This document shows positions 45,033 through 53,042 of a stretch of 64,000 nt of DNA, piece by piece. Under the pieces are notes generated by a model, which ran no database searches, was not told where the DNA came from, and saw only the letters and a list, made by a program, of their open reading frames with translations. A program made the translations under genes and the position numbers. The stretch covers positions 1-64,000 of the forward strand of contig NZ_WBMR01000016.1 in the NCBI RefSeq assembly GCF_008923365.1, given 5' to 3'. Source of the DNA: Actinomadura montaniterrae. Lineage in GTDB: Bacteria; Actinomycetota; Actinomycetes; Streptosporangiales; Streptosporangiaceae. Each line of letters begins with the position of its first letter. Positions within the stretch are counted from its first letter, which is position 1.

Positions 45033-45488
45033 GTGAACCCGCCCGTCCTCCGCCTGAGCGCCCGCGCGCGGCTCTGGCGATCGCTCGCCGGCGCGGCGTT
45101 CGTCGCCGCGCTGCTGTTCACGAGCGCCTTCGGGAGCAACGACGACTTCCCCATCGGGCCGATGACGCAGTTCGCGTTCTCGGTGAAGAACGACGGCGGG
45201 ACGATCGGCTCGTTCTGGCTCGAGGCCGACACCGCCGAGGGCCGGCACGTCGAGCTGTCCCGGGACGCCGTGGGGACCGGCATGAAACGCGCCGAGATCG
45301 AGGGGCAGATGGACCGGATCGTCCACGACCCGTCGCTGCTGCAGGGCATCGCCGAGGGGCAGCACCGGCTGCATCCCGGCGACCCGCGGCTCACCCGGAT
45401 CTACGTCGTGGAGGAGATCAAGAGGCTGGAGCACGGCAAGGTCGTGTCGACCAGGCGCGTCAACCGCGTCGTCTGGGACGTGCGGTGA
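45033..45488 (+). CDS. Uncharacterised exported protein
   Basis: A 151-residue protein with a basic start (RLSARARLWRSLAG), a hydrophobic signal/anchor (AAFVAALLFTSAFG) and a polar extracytoplasmic domain (FPIGPMTQFAFSVKNDGGTIGSFWLEADTAEGRHVEL). I do not recognise the family. It starts 9 bases after the deacetylase stop and overlaps the HTTM-like gene start by 4 bases (GTGA), a pairing suggesting it works with that membrane protein. Confidence 0.6.
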   Translation: MNPPVLRLSARARLWRSLAGAAFVAALLFTSAFGSNDDFPIGPMTQFAFSVKNDGGTIGSFWLEADTAEGRHVELSRDAVGTGMKRAEIEGQMDRIVHDPSLLQGIAEGQHRLHPGDPRLTRIYVVEEIKRLEHGKVVSTRRVNRVVWDVR

Positions 45489-46426
45489 CCGCCGCCGCGA
45501 CGCCGGAGGCGCCCCGGCCCGTCCGTCCCGCCGGGCCGGGGCCCGCCGCCCGCGGGCCGTGGGGCCGCTGGTGGTTCGGGCCGGTCCCGCGGGCCCGGAT
45601 CGCGTGGCTGCGGATCCTCGGGTACGCGTTCCTGCCGTTCGACATGCTGCTGCTGACCAGCAGCTCGCTGGCGCACGCGCGGCTGCCCGCCGACCTGTAC
45701 CGGCCGGTGCTGGCCGGCCGGCTGCTGCACCTGCCCGCGCCGACGCCCGCCGCGATGCACACGCTGCTGGTCGTGACGCTCGCGGCCGGGTTCATCGCGG
45801 CGACGGGCCGGTTCCTGCCGCGCCTGACGGGCTACGTGTGCGCCTGCGGGTACCTGTGGTGGGTCACGATCAGCATGTCGTACGGGAAGGTCGACCACGA
45901 CCATCTCGCGCTCGTGGTGGCGCTGTTCGTCCTGCCGAGCGTCGGACGGGCCCGCATCGACGACGAGCGCGGATGCGAGGCGTCCGCCTGGGCGGTGCGC
46001 GGCATCCAGATCTCGGTGGTGGCCGCCTACTTCCTGTCGATGTGGGCGAAGGTGAAGATCGGCGGGTTCCCCGCGTGGCCGAACGGCGCGACCGTCCAGT
46101 GGGCGCTCAGCCGCCGCGGGACGGCGTTCGGGCGCAGCCTCATCGGGTACCCGCTGCTGCTGAAGGCGAGCCAGTGGTTCATGATCACGGCGGAGGCGGT
46201 CTCACCGGCGCTGCTGTTCCTGCGGGGCCGGCCGCTGTACCTGTTCGTGCTGTTCTTCGCCGGGTTCCACGCCGTGACCTACGCGCTGATGAGCATCCAC
46301 TTCCTGCCGCACGCGATCTGGCTGGCGGCGTTCCTGCCGCTGGAGAAGCTGACCGTGCGGCTCCCCGCGGGGCTCCGCCGGGCCCTCGGCGGCCGGGCGG
46401 ACGCGACCGCGCCCGAGGCCGCCTGA
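45485..46426 (+). CDS. HTTM-like polytopic membrane protein
   Basis: A 313-residue membrane protein with about six hydrophobic segments. It resembles HTTM proteins, the horizontally transferred transmembrane domain found in vitamin K gamma-carboxylase relatives. Features are ARIAWLRILGYAFLPFDMLLL, GYLWWVTISMSYGKVDHDHLALVVALFVLP, AYFLSMWAKVKIGGFPAWPNGATVQWAL and AVTYALMSIHFLPHAIWLAAFLPLE. HTTM proteins are often encoded next to DCC-type thiol oxidoreductases, and here a DCC gene follows on the opposite strand. The reaction is unknown. The 3' 225 bases overlap the antisense DCC frame. Confidence 0.65.
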   Translation: MTAAATPEAPRPVRPAGPGPAARGPWGRWWFGPVPRARIAWLRILGYAFLPFDMLLLTSSSLAHARLPADLYRPVLAGRLLHLPAPTPAAMHTLLVVTLAAGFIAATGRFLPRLTGYVCACGYLWWVTISMSYGKVDHDHLALVVALFVLPSVGRARIDDERGCEASAWAVRGIQISVVAAYFLSMWAKVKIGGFPAWPNGATVQWALSRRGTAFGRSLIGYPLLLKASQWFMITAEAVSPALLFLRGRPLYLFVLFFAGFHAVTYALMSIHFLPHAIWLAAFLPLEKLTVRLPAGLRRALGGRADATAPEAA

Positions 46427-46870
46427 AGGCCGGGCCGGGCGTTGCCGGACGCGGCGGTCAGCCCTGGGCGCCGGCCGCTGCGCGGCGGGCAGCATGCAGG
46501 CGGCGGTGCCGCCGGGCATCCGCTGCCGGTTGTTCGCGACGAGCCGGTAGACGGCGTGCGCGAGCCAGCTCACCGGCGGCGTCCGCATGACGACGCCCGG
46601 GACGCGCCACACGCCGCCGGCCGCCGTCAGCAGCCGCCCGATCGCCTCCGCGCCGCCGCTGACCCGGCCCGCCCGGTCGACCCACAGCACCTCGTGCTCG
46701 GCGCGCTCCTGCGTGGTGCCGAGCGCGGCGAGGTCGGCGAACTGGAACGCGACGACCTCGGCGTCCACGGGGACGCGGCGTTCCAGGAACCGCACCGAGG
46801 TGGTGCAGAACCCGCAGTCGCCGTCGTAGACCAGCACCGGCCGCTCGCGTCGCGTCATGGCGTCCATCAT
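46202..46870 (-). CDS. DCC-family thiol-disulfide oxidoreductase (DUF393), run-on C-terminus
   Basis: The N-terminal part is a clear DUF393 protein: VLVYDGDCGFCTTSVRFLERRV with the CxxC-like GDCGFC motif, VLWVDRAGRVSGGAEAIGRLL and VYRLVANNRQRMPGGTAACML. Family members usually end within about 10-20 residues of that point, at about residue 140. Here the frame runs on for a further 80 Arg/Gln/Pro-rich residues antisense to the 3' end of the HTTM gene, and G/C third-position bias is lost. In a neighbouring frame a stop (GAQG then TGA) lies right where the family normally ends, near 46457, so a small frameshift is likely. The true protein is probably about 137 residues. Confidence 0.7.
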   Translation of the reverse strand: MMDAMTRRERPVLVYDGDCGFCTTSVRFLERRVPVDAEVVAFQFADLAALGTTQERAEHEVLWVDRAGRVSGGAEAIGRLLTAAGGVWRVPGVVMRTPPVSWLAHAVYRLVANNRQRMPGGTAACMLPAAQRPAPRADRRVRQRPARPSGGLGRGRVRPAAEGPAEPRGEPHGQLLQRQERRQPDRVRQEVDAHQRVGHGVEPGEEQHEQVQRPAPQEQQRR

Positions 46871-46896
46871 GCCGTGCCGTGCGCGCGCCGTCGCCG

Positions 46897-47520
46897 TCAG
46901 TCCTGCGGCCAGGCGTCGGCGAGGATCTGCCGGGTGTCGCGCAGCAGCTGCGGCAGCACCCGGGTGTGCCCGACGACCGGCATGAAGTTGGTGTCGCCGC
47001 CCCAGCGCGGCACCACGTGCTGGTGCAGGTGGGCGGCGATTCCGGCGCCCGCGACCAGCCCGAGGTTCATGCCGACGTTGAACCCCTGCGCGCCGCTGGC
47101 CTTGCGCAGCGCGGCGAGCGAGCGGCGGGTGAAGACGGCCAGCTCGGTGTACTCCGCCTCGTCGAGGTCGCCGTAGTCGGCGACGTGCCGGTACGGGACG
47201 ACCATGAGGTGCCCGGAGTTGTACGGGTAGAGGTTGAGCACCGTGTACACCGACCGGCCGCGCGCGACGACGAGGCCCTCCTCGTCGGTCATCGCCGGGA
47301 TCTCGCAGAACGGGCAGCCCTCCCCCGCTCCGGGCCCGGTGGGCTTGTTCTCGCCCTTGATGTAGGCCATCCGGTGCGGGGTCCAGAGCCGCTGGAAGTT
47401 GTCGGGCACGCCCGCGCCGCCCCTCTCCTCCTCGAGGCGGGACTGGTGCTCCGCGGCGCCCGCGCCGGACGCCTCGTCGCGCCCCTGCTGCTCCACGGGC
47501 TTCTCCGGCTCTGTGGTCAA
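46897..47520 (-). CDS. HIT-family Ap4A phosphorylase-like protein
   Basis: A 207-residue histidine-triad protein like mycobacterial Rv2613c, which phosphorolyses diadenosine tetraphosphate. Landmarks: FQRLWTPHRMAYIKGE, the zinc-type CPFCEIP, LNLYPYNSGHLMVVPYRHVADY and the triad AAHLHQHVVPRWGGDTNFMPVVG. In M. tuberculosis this gene lies directly between thrS and pgsA1; here accessory genes have been inserted on both sides. The start at 47520 has GGAG 13 bases upstream. The N-terminal 35 residues are low-complexity. Confidence 0.88.
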   Translation of the reverse strand: MTTEPEKPVEQQGRDEASGAGAAEHQSRLEEERGGAGVPDNFQRLWTPHRMAYIKGENKPTGPGAGEGCPFCEIPAMTDEEGLVVARGRSVYTVLNLYPYNSGHLMVVPYRHVADYGDLDEAEYTELAVFTRRSLAALRKASGAQGFNVGMNLGLVAGAGIAAHLHQHVVPRWGGDTNFMPVVGHTRVLPQLLRDTRQILADAWPQD

Positions 47521-47720
47521 GGCGGCGGTCTCCTTTTGTTCACGGCCTGACCAGCAGCATAGAGAGACCGGGGCGCCGGCACGTAGCCGGGATGCCTCTC
47601 GCGGGCGGGCGAGCGCGCCGGCGGCAGCGCCCCGCGGACGCGCCCGCGGGAGGGGCCTGCGTGACGTCCCGCCCGTCTCTCCGACACCATGGGTCGTCCA
47701 GCCGACCAGTGGGAGCGATC

Positions 47721-48218
47721 ATGACCGAGCTCGAGAAGGGCCGCGCCGGGGACGGCGCCGAACCGCGCCCGGGGGCGGGGTCGACGCCGTTCTTCCCGGG
47801 GGCGCCCGGGATGCCGGGCCCGGTGCCCCCGCCGGGCGCGCCGCTGCCCGCCCCTCCCGCTCCGGCCGCCCCGGCCGGTGCGGCGCCGCGGGTGGAGGGG
47901 CGGATCACGGTCGGCGACGAGGTGGCCGAGAAGGTCGCCGTGCTCGCCGCGCTGGAGGTCGGCGGGGTCTGCGGGCTCGGCTCGGGGGTGCGGGTCCGGT
48001 CCGCGGGCGACGCGGTGACGGTCGACGTCGGCATCGCCGTCGAGTACGGCCACGTGATCATGGACGTGGCGGCGGCGGTGCAGGCCGGTGTGGCGCGGAT
48101 GGCCGGGCTGATGCTGGGCGCGCGGGTCTCCGCGGTCAACGTGACGGTGGAGGACGTCCGCCGGTCGCCGGGCGCGGGCTCCGGGCAGGTGGGCGCGGGT
48201 CAGGCGGGCCGCGCGTAG
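47721..48218 (+). CDS. Asp23/Gls24 family envelope stress protein
   Basis: A 165-residue protein with a Pro/Gly/Ala-rich N-terminus of about 55 residues and an Asp23 domain: RITVGDEVAEKVAVLAALEVGGVCGLG, VTVDVGIAVEYGHVIMDVAAAVQAGV and VSAVNVTVEDVRR. Asp23 proteins are abundant, alkali- or envelope-stress related, and may be membrane associated through partners (AmaP). The ATG at 47721 follows GGGAG. The 3' end overlaps the convergent exported-protein gene by 19 bases. Confidence 0.85.
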   Translation: MTELEKGRAGDGAEPRPGAGSTPFFPGAPGMPGPVPPPGAPLPAPPAPAAPAGAAPRVEGRITVGDEVAEKVAVLAALEVGGVCGLGSGVRVRSAGDAVTVDVGIAVEYGHVIMDVAAAVQAGVARMAGLMLGARVSAVNVTVEDVRRSPGAGSGQVGAGQAGRA

Positions 48219-48811
48219 CAGTTCTGCATCGCCACGCCGACCGACACGGTCGTCACCTTCACCCGCCGCACCAGCTGCGCGGGGACGTTCTTGAACCGGA
48301 ACGTGTGCGGTTTGCCGCCCGACACGGTCGTCTGCTGCGCCTGCGGCGCGTGCCCCTTGATCGACAGTTCGGCGCGGATCGCGCCGCTGGACGACACGGT
48401 GATGGTGACGTCGATGTTCCCGCCCGCGGCGCGGTAGAACGCGGTCCCCTGTGGGCACCAGTCGGTGCCCGCGGCGCCGTTCTGGTCGGGGATCTGCATG
48501 CCGCCGCCCTGGCCGCCCCCCTGGCCGCCGCCCGTGTAGGGCGAGCCGCCGCTGTTCTGCGGGACGGGATTGGTCGGCGTGACCGGCTGCCCCGAGGCGC
48601 CCGGGACGACGCCCTGCCCCGCCGTGGGCGACGCGCCGGGGCTCGTCGTCCCCGCCGCGCCTGCGCCGTCCTTGTGCTTGTCGAGCAGCGGGACCAGCAG
48701 CACCACGATGGCGGCGGCCACGAGCAGCGCGGCGCCGCCGTAGCCGGCGACCCGGCCCCAGACCGAGCGCGCCCGCCGCGGCCCCCGCCGCCGCGGCCTC
48801 GTGGACTTCAT
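48200..48811 (-). CDS. Membrane-anchored exported protein of unknown function
   Basis: A 203-residue protein with an Arg-rich cytoplasmic start ([14 protein letters not shown]), one membrane helix (VAGYGGAALLVAAAIVVLLVPLL) and a Ser/Pro/Gly/Gln-rich linker (GGGQGGGQGGGMQ). A C-terminal globular domain follows, with two cysteines (DWCPQGTAF, MQNCYARPA) that may form a disulfide and beta-rich sequence (IDVTITVSSSGAIRAELSIKG). I do not recognise a family. ATG at 48811 is preferred, since GGGGAG lies 9 bases upstream; 48838 is an alternative. Confidence 0.6.
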   Translation of the reverse strand: MKSTRPRRRGPRRARSVWGRVAGYGGAALLVAAAIVVLLVPLLDKHKDGAGAAGTTSPGASPTAGQGVVPGASGQPVTPTNPVPQNSGGSPYTGGGQGGGQGGGMQIPDQNGAAGTDWCPQGTAFYRAAGGNIDVTITVSSSGAIRAELSIKGHAPQAQQTTVSGGKPHTFRFKNVPAQLVRRVKVTTVSVGVAMQNCYARPA

Positions 48812-48904
48812 CTCGCTCGTCTCCCCGGTCCGTGGCACGTGACCGTTGAGGCTACCAACTCCGCGGATCTCCCACGCCCGCTCCCGGCGGCCCGCCCGCC
48901 GCGC

Positions 48905-49471
48905 TCAGCCGAGCAGCCGCCGGGTCAGCTCCGCCAGGCTCCGCGCCACCTCGGCGGGCTCGTGCAGCGGCGCGACCGCGTGGCTGACGGTGACCCGCAT
49001 CAGCGTCTCGACCAGCAGGTCCTTGACGTCGGCGGGGACGTCCGGCCAGGTCGCGTCGGCGTAGCCGCGGAAGGCCGCGACCACGTGCCCGACCACCGGG
49101 TCGCGGCCCCGGGTGGCCAGCGCGATCAGCTCGTCGTCGCGGGACCGCCCGGCGCCGAAGATGTTCCGCAGCAGGGACCGCCGCGCCGCCTCGGTGAGCG
49201 CGAACAGCACGGCCGCCTCCACCGCCGCCGGGACGTCGTCGGCGTGCCGCTCCATCCGCTCCTGGACGCCGCCGAGGAACGCGTCGACCTCCCGTTCGAC
49301 GAGCGCGCGGCCGAGCCCGACCTTCGACCCGAACTCGTTGTAGGCGGTCTGCCGGCTGACCCCGGCGGCCCGCGCGACGCGGGCGAGGCGCAGCGCGCCC
49401 CAGTCCCCGTCCTCGACGATCGCGGAGGTGGCGTCGAGCATCCGCTCCCGGGGGCCGCTGCGTGGACACAT
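48905..49471 (-). CDS. TetR-family transcriptional regulator
   Basis: A 188-residue regulator. The helix-turn-helix is RLARVARAAGVSRQTAYNEFGSKVGLGRALVE (about residues 27-58), followed by an all-helical ligand domain. The ATG at 49471 is preferred over the longer frame, because the -10-like CACAAT box ends exactly six bases before it. A 22-bp inverted repeat of TetR-operator size lies at 49513-49534, between this gene and the divergent secreted-protein gene. It probably controls itself and that neighbour; the ligand is unknown. Confidence 0.85.
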   Translation of the reverse strand: MCPRSGPRERMLDATSAIVEDGDWGALRLARVARAAGVSRQTAYNEFGSKVGLGRALVEREVDAFLGGVQERMERHADDVPAAVEAAVLFALTEAARRSLLRNIFGAGRSRDDELIALATRGRDPVVGHVVAAFRGYADATWPDVPADVKDLLVETLMRVTVSHAVAPLHEPAEVARSLAELTRRLLG

Positions 49472-49477
49472 CCCGCG

Positions 49478-49483
49478 ATTGTG
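49478..49483 (-). promoter_or_regulatory. Candidate leaderless -10 box CACAAT of the TetR gene
   Basis: On the minus strand CACAAT (49483-49478) is followed by six bases and the ATG (49471). Spacing fits a leaderless mRNA. No strong -35 is seen 17 bases upstream. Confidence 0.4.
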
Positions 49484-49512
49484 CCCAGTGCCGATCACGT
49501 CCCGCACGGAGA

Positions 49513-49534
49513 TCTTGTCACTCGGTGGACAAGA
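49513..49534. promoter_or_regulatory. TetR-type operator: 7-bp arms, 8-bp spacer
   Basis: TCTTGTC (49513-49519) and GACAAGA (49528-49534) are a perfect inverted repeat with an 8-bp spacer. It lies between the divergent TetR gene and the secreted-protein gene. Confidence 0.6.
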
Positions 49535-49550
49535 GAGTCACGGCCGTGTT

Positions 49551-49572
49551 GTCACATATTGCGTGATGTGAC
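49551..49572. promoter_or_regulatory. Second operator-like repeat spanning a start codon
   Basis: GTCACAT (49551-49557) and ATGTGAC (49566-49572) form a perfect inverted repeat with an 8-bp spacer, the same geometry as the neighbour at 49513. It covers a CATATT -10-like box and the GTG start (49568) of the secreted protein, so a bound repressor would block both transcription and a leaderless start. Confidence 0.55.
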
Positions 49573-50698
49573 GTTGACGAAGAGGAGAGCCGCCCGGGCC
49601 CTGCCGGCCGGCCTCGCCGCGGCCGCGATGACCGCCGTGCTCGCCGCCGCCCCCACCACCGCGCACGCCGCCACCTCTGCGCAGGCCGGCACTTCCTGGA
49701 CGGTCCGCAAGGCCCCCTTCACCCTCGGCGCCAGCGGGCTGACCGCCGTCGCCGCGGCCGCCCCCGGCGCGATCTGGGCCGGCGGCTACCAGTGGCAGAA
49801 CTCCTACGTGCCCCCGTACTGCGGGGAGCTCGGGCCGTGCAGCCCGCGCTACTACCAGAACCCCGTCCTGCAGAGCGGCGACGGCGCGTCCTGGTCCTGG
49901 ATCGGCACGCCCGGCATGACGGGGGCCGGGCAGATCACCGCGCTCGACGCCGTCTCCGCGACCGACGTGTGGGCCGCGGGCCCCCGCGACCGCTCCGAGG
50001 GGAGCGGCTGCGGCACGCCCTACCTCACGCGCCTGAGCGGCGGCGCCTGGAACGAGGTCTCCCCGCCGTCCCTCCTCTGCTTCTACGCGCTCGACGCGGA
50101 CGGGGCGGGCGCCTGGGCCGCCGGGTACGCCGACCGCGCGCACGGCGGCTCGGCCGTCTACCGCTGGTCCGGCTCCTGGACGCCGCAGGACACCGGCGCG
50201 TCGGAGGTCCGCGCCATCAGGCAGCGGACGCCGGACGACGTCTGGGCCGTGGGCGCGGAGGCCTCCCCCTACGGGGAGGGGAAGTTCTACGCGGCCCGCT
50301 TCGACGGCTCGGCGTGGCACGCCATGACGCCGCCGCAGCTCGCGGGGCAGTACGGGCGGATCACGGGCGTCCTGCCCCTCGGGGCCGGCGACGTCTGGGC
50401 CGTGAGCGACGCCGGCGCCCACCACTGGGACGGGTCGGCCTGGCAGAGCCCGCCGGCGCCCGACGGCGTCCGGTTCACCGGACCCATCGAGGACGACGGC
50501 GCGGGCGGCGCGTGGGCGGCCGGGGCGCGGCGGAACGCTCCGGAGGGCTCGGTCCTGCTGCACTACACCGACGGCGCTTGGCGGACGGAACTCGAGACGA
50601 CCGCGGTCGTCAAGGGGCTCGCGCGCGTCCCGGGCACGCGGACGATGTGGGCGGTCGGCGCCCTGGCGGGCAAGCCCTACGTGCTCTCCACGAGCTGA
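49568..50698 (+). CDS. Secreted beta-propeller-like protein
   Basis: A 376-residue exported protein with a Sec signal peptide (MTLTKRRAARALPAGLAAAA... cut near TAHAA, about residue 35). The mature part is built of repeats carrying W-A-x-G or D-V-W-A-V/A-G motifs (AIWAGGY, TDVWAAGP, GAWAAGY, DDVWAVGAE, GDVWAVSD, GAWAAGA, TMWAVGA), spaced 40-60 residues. This is typical of six- or seven-bladed propellers. Four cysteines (CGELGPC, CGTPY, LLCFY) may form disulfides. The role is unknown; binding of polymers or proteins is common for such folds. No Shine-Dalgarno is visible, and a CATATT box ends 8 bases before the GTG, so a leaderless start is likely. Confidence 0.65.
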   Translation: MTLTKRRAARALPAGLAAAAMTAVLAAAPTTAHAATSAQAGTSWTVRKAPFTLGASGLTAVAAAAPGAIWAGGYQWQNSYVPPYCGELGPCSPRYYQNPVLQSGDGASWSWIGTPGMTGAGQITALDAVSATDVWAAGPRDRSEGSGCGTPYLTRLSGGAWNEVSPPSLLCFYALDADGAGAWAAGYADRAHGGSAVYRWSGSWTPQDTGASEVRAIRQRTPDDVWAVGAEASPYGEGKFYAARFDGSAWHAMTPPQLAGQYGRITGVLPLGAGDVWAVSDAGAHHWDGSAWQSPPAPDGVRFTGPIEDDGAGGAWAAGARRNAPEGSVLLHYTDGAWRTELETTAVVKGLARVPGTRTMWAVGALAGKPYVLSTS

Positions 50699-50753
50699 CG
50701 GGCCCGTCCCAGGGCCGCGCCCGCGCGGGGGCGGGCGCGGCCCGGGAGGGGCG

Positions 50754-52739
50754 TCAGATCTGGATGCGGGCCTCGACGGCCTTGACGATCTCCTCGACGG
50801 CCTCGTCGATCGGCACGCCGTTCTTCTGCTCCCCGTTGCGGTACCGGAACGACACCGCGTCCTTCGCGACGTCGTCGTCGCCCGCGATCAGCATGTAGGG
50901 GATCTTCTGCTTCTGCGCGTTGCGGATCTTCTTCTGCATCCGGTCGGAGGAGGAGTCGACCTCCACCCGGACACCGCGCTCGCGCAGCCGCGCGGCCACC
51001 TTGTCCAGGTGCGGGACGTGCCCGTCGCCGATCGGGATGCCGACGGCCTGGACCGGCGACAGCCACGGCGGCATCGCGCCCGCGTAGTGCTCGATCAGCA
51101 CGCCCATGAACCGCTCGACCGACCCGAACAGGGCTCGGTGGATCATCGCCGGGGTCTGCCGGCTCCCGTCGGCCGCCTGGTACTCCAGCCCGAACCGCTT
51201 CGGCTGGTTGAAGTCCAGCTGGATGGTCGACAGCTGCCAGGTCCGCCCGATCGCGTCCTTGGCCTGCACGGAGATCTTCGGGCCGTAGAACGCGGCGCCG
51301 CCCGGGTCGTCCACCAGGTCGAGGCCGGACTCCTCGGCGGCCTGGCGCAGCGCCTCGGTCGCCTCCGCCCAGTCGGCCTCGTCGCCGATGAACTTGTCGG
51401 AGTCGTCCCGGGTGGACAGCTCCAGGTAGAACTCCGAGAGCCCGAAGTCGCGCAGGACGCTCAGCACGAAGGACAGCAGCGACTTGATCTCGTCGCCCAT
51501 CTGCTCCTTGGTGGTGTAGATGTGCGAGTCGTCCTGGGTCATGCCGCGCACGCGGGTGAGGCCGTGCACCACGCCGGACTTCTCGTACCGGTACACCGAC
51601 CCGAACTCGCACATCCGCAGCGGCAGCTCGCGGTACGACCGCCCGCGCGCCCGGAAGATCAGGTTGTGCATCGGGCAGTTCATCGGCTTGACGCGGTACT
51701 CGACCTCGTCCACCTCGAACGGCGGGAACATGTCGTCGCCGTAGTAGGGCAGGTGGCCGGAGATCTCGAACAGCGACGACTTGGTGATGTGCGGGGTGTT
51801 GACGAACTCGTAGCCCGCCTCCTGCTGCCGCCGCCGCATGTAGTCCTCCATCTCCTTGCGGATGATCCCGCCCTTGGGATGGAAGACGGGCAGCCCGCTG
51901 CCGAGCTCCGGCGGGAAGGAGAACAGGTCGAGCTCGGCGCCGAGCTTGCGGTGGTCGCGCTTCTCGGCCTCCGCCAGGAACTCCAGGTACTCGTCCTGCT
52001 TCTCCCGCGACTCCCACGCGGTGCCGTAGATGCGCTGCAGCTGCGGGTTCTTCTCGCTCCCGCGCCAGTACGCGCCGCCGGACCGCATCAGCTTGAACGC
52101 CGGGATGACCCGGGTGGACGGCAGGTGCGGGCCGCGGCACAGGTCCTTCCAGCGCAGCTCGCCGGACTTGGCGTCGAGGTTGTCGTAGATGGTCAGCTCG
52201 GCGCCGCCGACCTCCACGTTCGCGCCGTCCGCCGCGTCCTCGACCGGGCCCGAGCCCTTGAGCCCGATGAGCTCCAGCTTGTACGGCTCGGCGGCCAGCT
52301 CGGCGCGGGCGTCGTCGTCGGAGACGGGGCGGCGGGAGAACCGCTGGCCCTGCTTGACGATCTCGCGCATCCGCTTCTCGATGCGCTTGAGGTCGTCGGG
52401 GGTGAACGGCTCGGCGACGTCGAAGTCGTAGTAGAAGCCGTTCTCGACCGGCGGGCCGATGCCGAGCTTGGCCTCGGGGAACAGCTCCTGCACTGCCTGC
52501 GCCATGACGTGCGCGGCGGAGTGCCGCATGATGGCCCGGCCGTCGTCGGAGCCGATCGCGACCGGCTCGACGGCGTCGCCGTCGCGCAGCTCGCCGGCGA
52601 GGTCGCGCAGCTCGCCGTTGACCCGGGCGGCGATCACGGTGCGGCCGTCGGCGTCCAGTGCCTGCCCCGCGGTGGTGCCCGCCGGCACCGCCCGCTCGCT
52701 CCCGTCGAGGGTGATGCGCAGCTCAGACACGGTGGACAC
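50754..52739 (-). CDS. thrS: Threonyl-tRNA synthetase
   Basis: A 661-residue class II synthetase. An N-terminal TGS domain (about 1-65) is followed by the editing domain with [12 protein letters not shown] (HxxxH) and [11 protein letters not shown]. The catalytic core includes [34 protein letters not shown] (zinc Cys), [13 protein letters not shown] and [16 protein letters not shown]. The anticodon-binding domain ends in [24 protein letters not shown] at 52739 is chosen, with GAGGAG 5 bases upstream; the long frame above it is not conserved. About 140 bases upstream lies an attenuator-like hairpin preceded by a leader peptide with Thr-Thr-Thr. Confidence 0.96.
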   Translation of the reverse strand: MSTVSELRITLDGSERAVPAGTTAGQALDADGRTVIAARVNGELRDLAGELRDGDAVEPVAIGSDDGRAIMRHSAAHVMAQAVQELFPEAKLGIGPPVENGFYYDFDVAEPFTPDDLKRIEKRMREIVKQGQRFSRRPVSDDDARAELAAEPYKLELIGLKGSGPVEDAADGANVEVGGAELTIYDNLDAKSGELRWKDLCRGPHLPSTRVIPAFKLMRSGGAYWRGSEKNPQLQRIYGTAWESREKQDEYLEFLAEAEKRDHRKLGAELDLFSFPPELGSGLPVFHPKGGIIRKEMEDYMRRRQQEAGYEFVNTPHITKSSLFEISGHLPYYGDDMFPPFEVDEVEYRVKPMNCPMHNLIFRARGRSYRELPLRMCEFGSVYRYEKSGVVHGLTRVRGMTQDDSHIYTTKEQMGDEIKSLLSFVLSVLRDFGLSEFYLELSTRDDSDKFIGDEADWAEATEALRQAAEESGLDLVDDPGGAAFYGPKISVQAKDAIGRTWQLSTIQLDFNQPKRFGLEYQAADGSRQTPAMIHRALFGSVERFMGVLIEHYAGAMPPWLSPVQAVGIPIGDGHVPHLDKVAARLRERGVRVEVDSSSDRMQKKIRNAQKQKIPYMLIAGDDDVAKDAVSFRYRNGEQKNGVPIDEAVEEIVKAVEARIQI

Positions 52740-52875
52740 GGGTACTCCTCGGGATGGTGGGTTGGGATCAGCGGGTTCCGATGCTATCGACTCGGGGTGT
52801 GCCCCGGACGCATCCGGTTCCATCGGACGGCTCCTGTTCCTCCTCTGGGAGGCGCCGGAACGACCCCGGAAAGCG

Positions 52876-52909
52876 GTGAAGGCCCCGGGATCGCTCCCGG
52901 GGCCTTCAC
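52876..52909 (-). terminator. thrS leader terminator hairpin (attenuator)
   Basis: GTGAAGGCCCCGGGA (52909-52895) pairs perfectly over 15 bp with 52890-52876 around a 4-base loop. It starts 12 bases after the stop of the leader peptide and about 140 bases before thrS. The run after it is CGCTTTCC, a weak U-tract. It could terminate the leader transcript or, for read-through, the sugar-porter transcript. Confidence 0.75.
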
Positions 52910-52920
52910 AGCGTGCGATG

Positions 52921-52992
52921 TCAGTGCATGCGGCCGTGGCGCCGGGGGCGACCCGGCGTCGTCGTCTCGAGCACGAGCGGTACGGCCTGCAT
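52921..52992 (-). CDS. Putative thrS leader peptide with three consecutive Thr codons
   Basis: A 23-residue frame starts MQAVPLVLE, has TTTPG at its centre, and ends HGRMH before TGA (52921-52923). The three Thr codons are ACG ACG ACG (52965-52957). A TACCAT -10-like box ends exactly six bases before the ATG, which fits a leaderless mRNA. Right after the Thr codons, CGCCGGG (52958-52952) can pair with CCCGGCG (52946-52940), and the terminator hairpin begins 12 bases past the stop. The layout is that of a ribosome-mediated attenuator: slow decoding of Thr would disturb the first stem and favour read-through into thrS. This function is inferred. I know of no described leader of this type for thrS. 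Confidence 0.55.
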   Translation of the reverse strand: MQAVPLVLETTTPGRPRRHGRMH

Positions 52993-52998
52993 GGGCCC

Positions 52999-53004
52999 AT
53001 GGTA
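52999..53004 (-). promoter_or_regulatory. Leaderless -10 box TACCAT of the thrS leader
   Basis: TACCAT (53004-52999, minus strand) matches TAnnnT and is followed by GGGCCC and the leader ATG, the standard leaderless spacing. No strong -35 accompanies it. Confidence 0.5.
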
Positions 53005-53042
53005 ACCGACGCGGGCGGCCCCGGGCAGGGAGGTTTCCGCGG

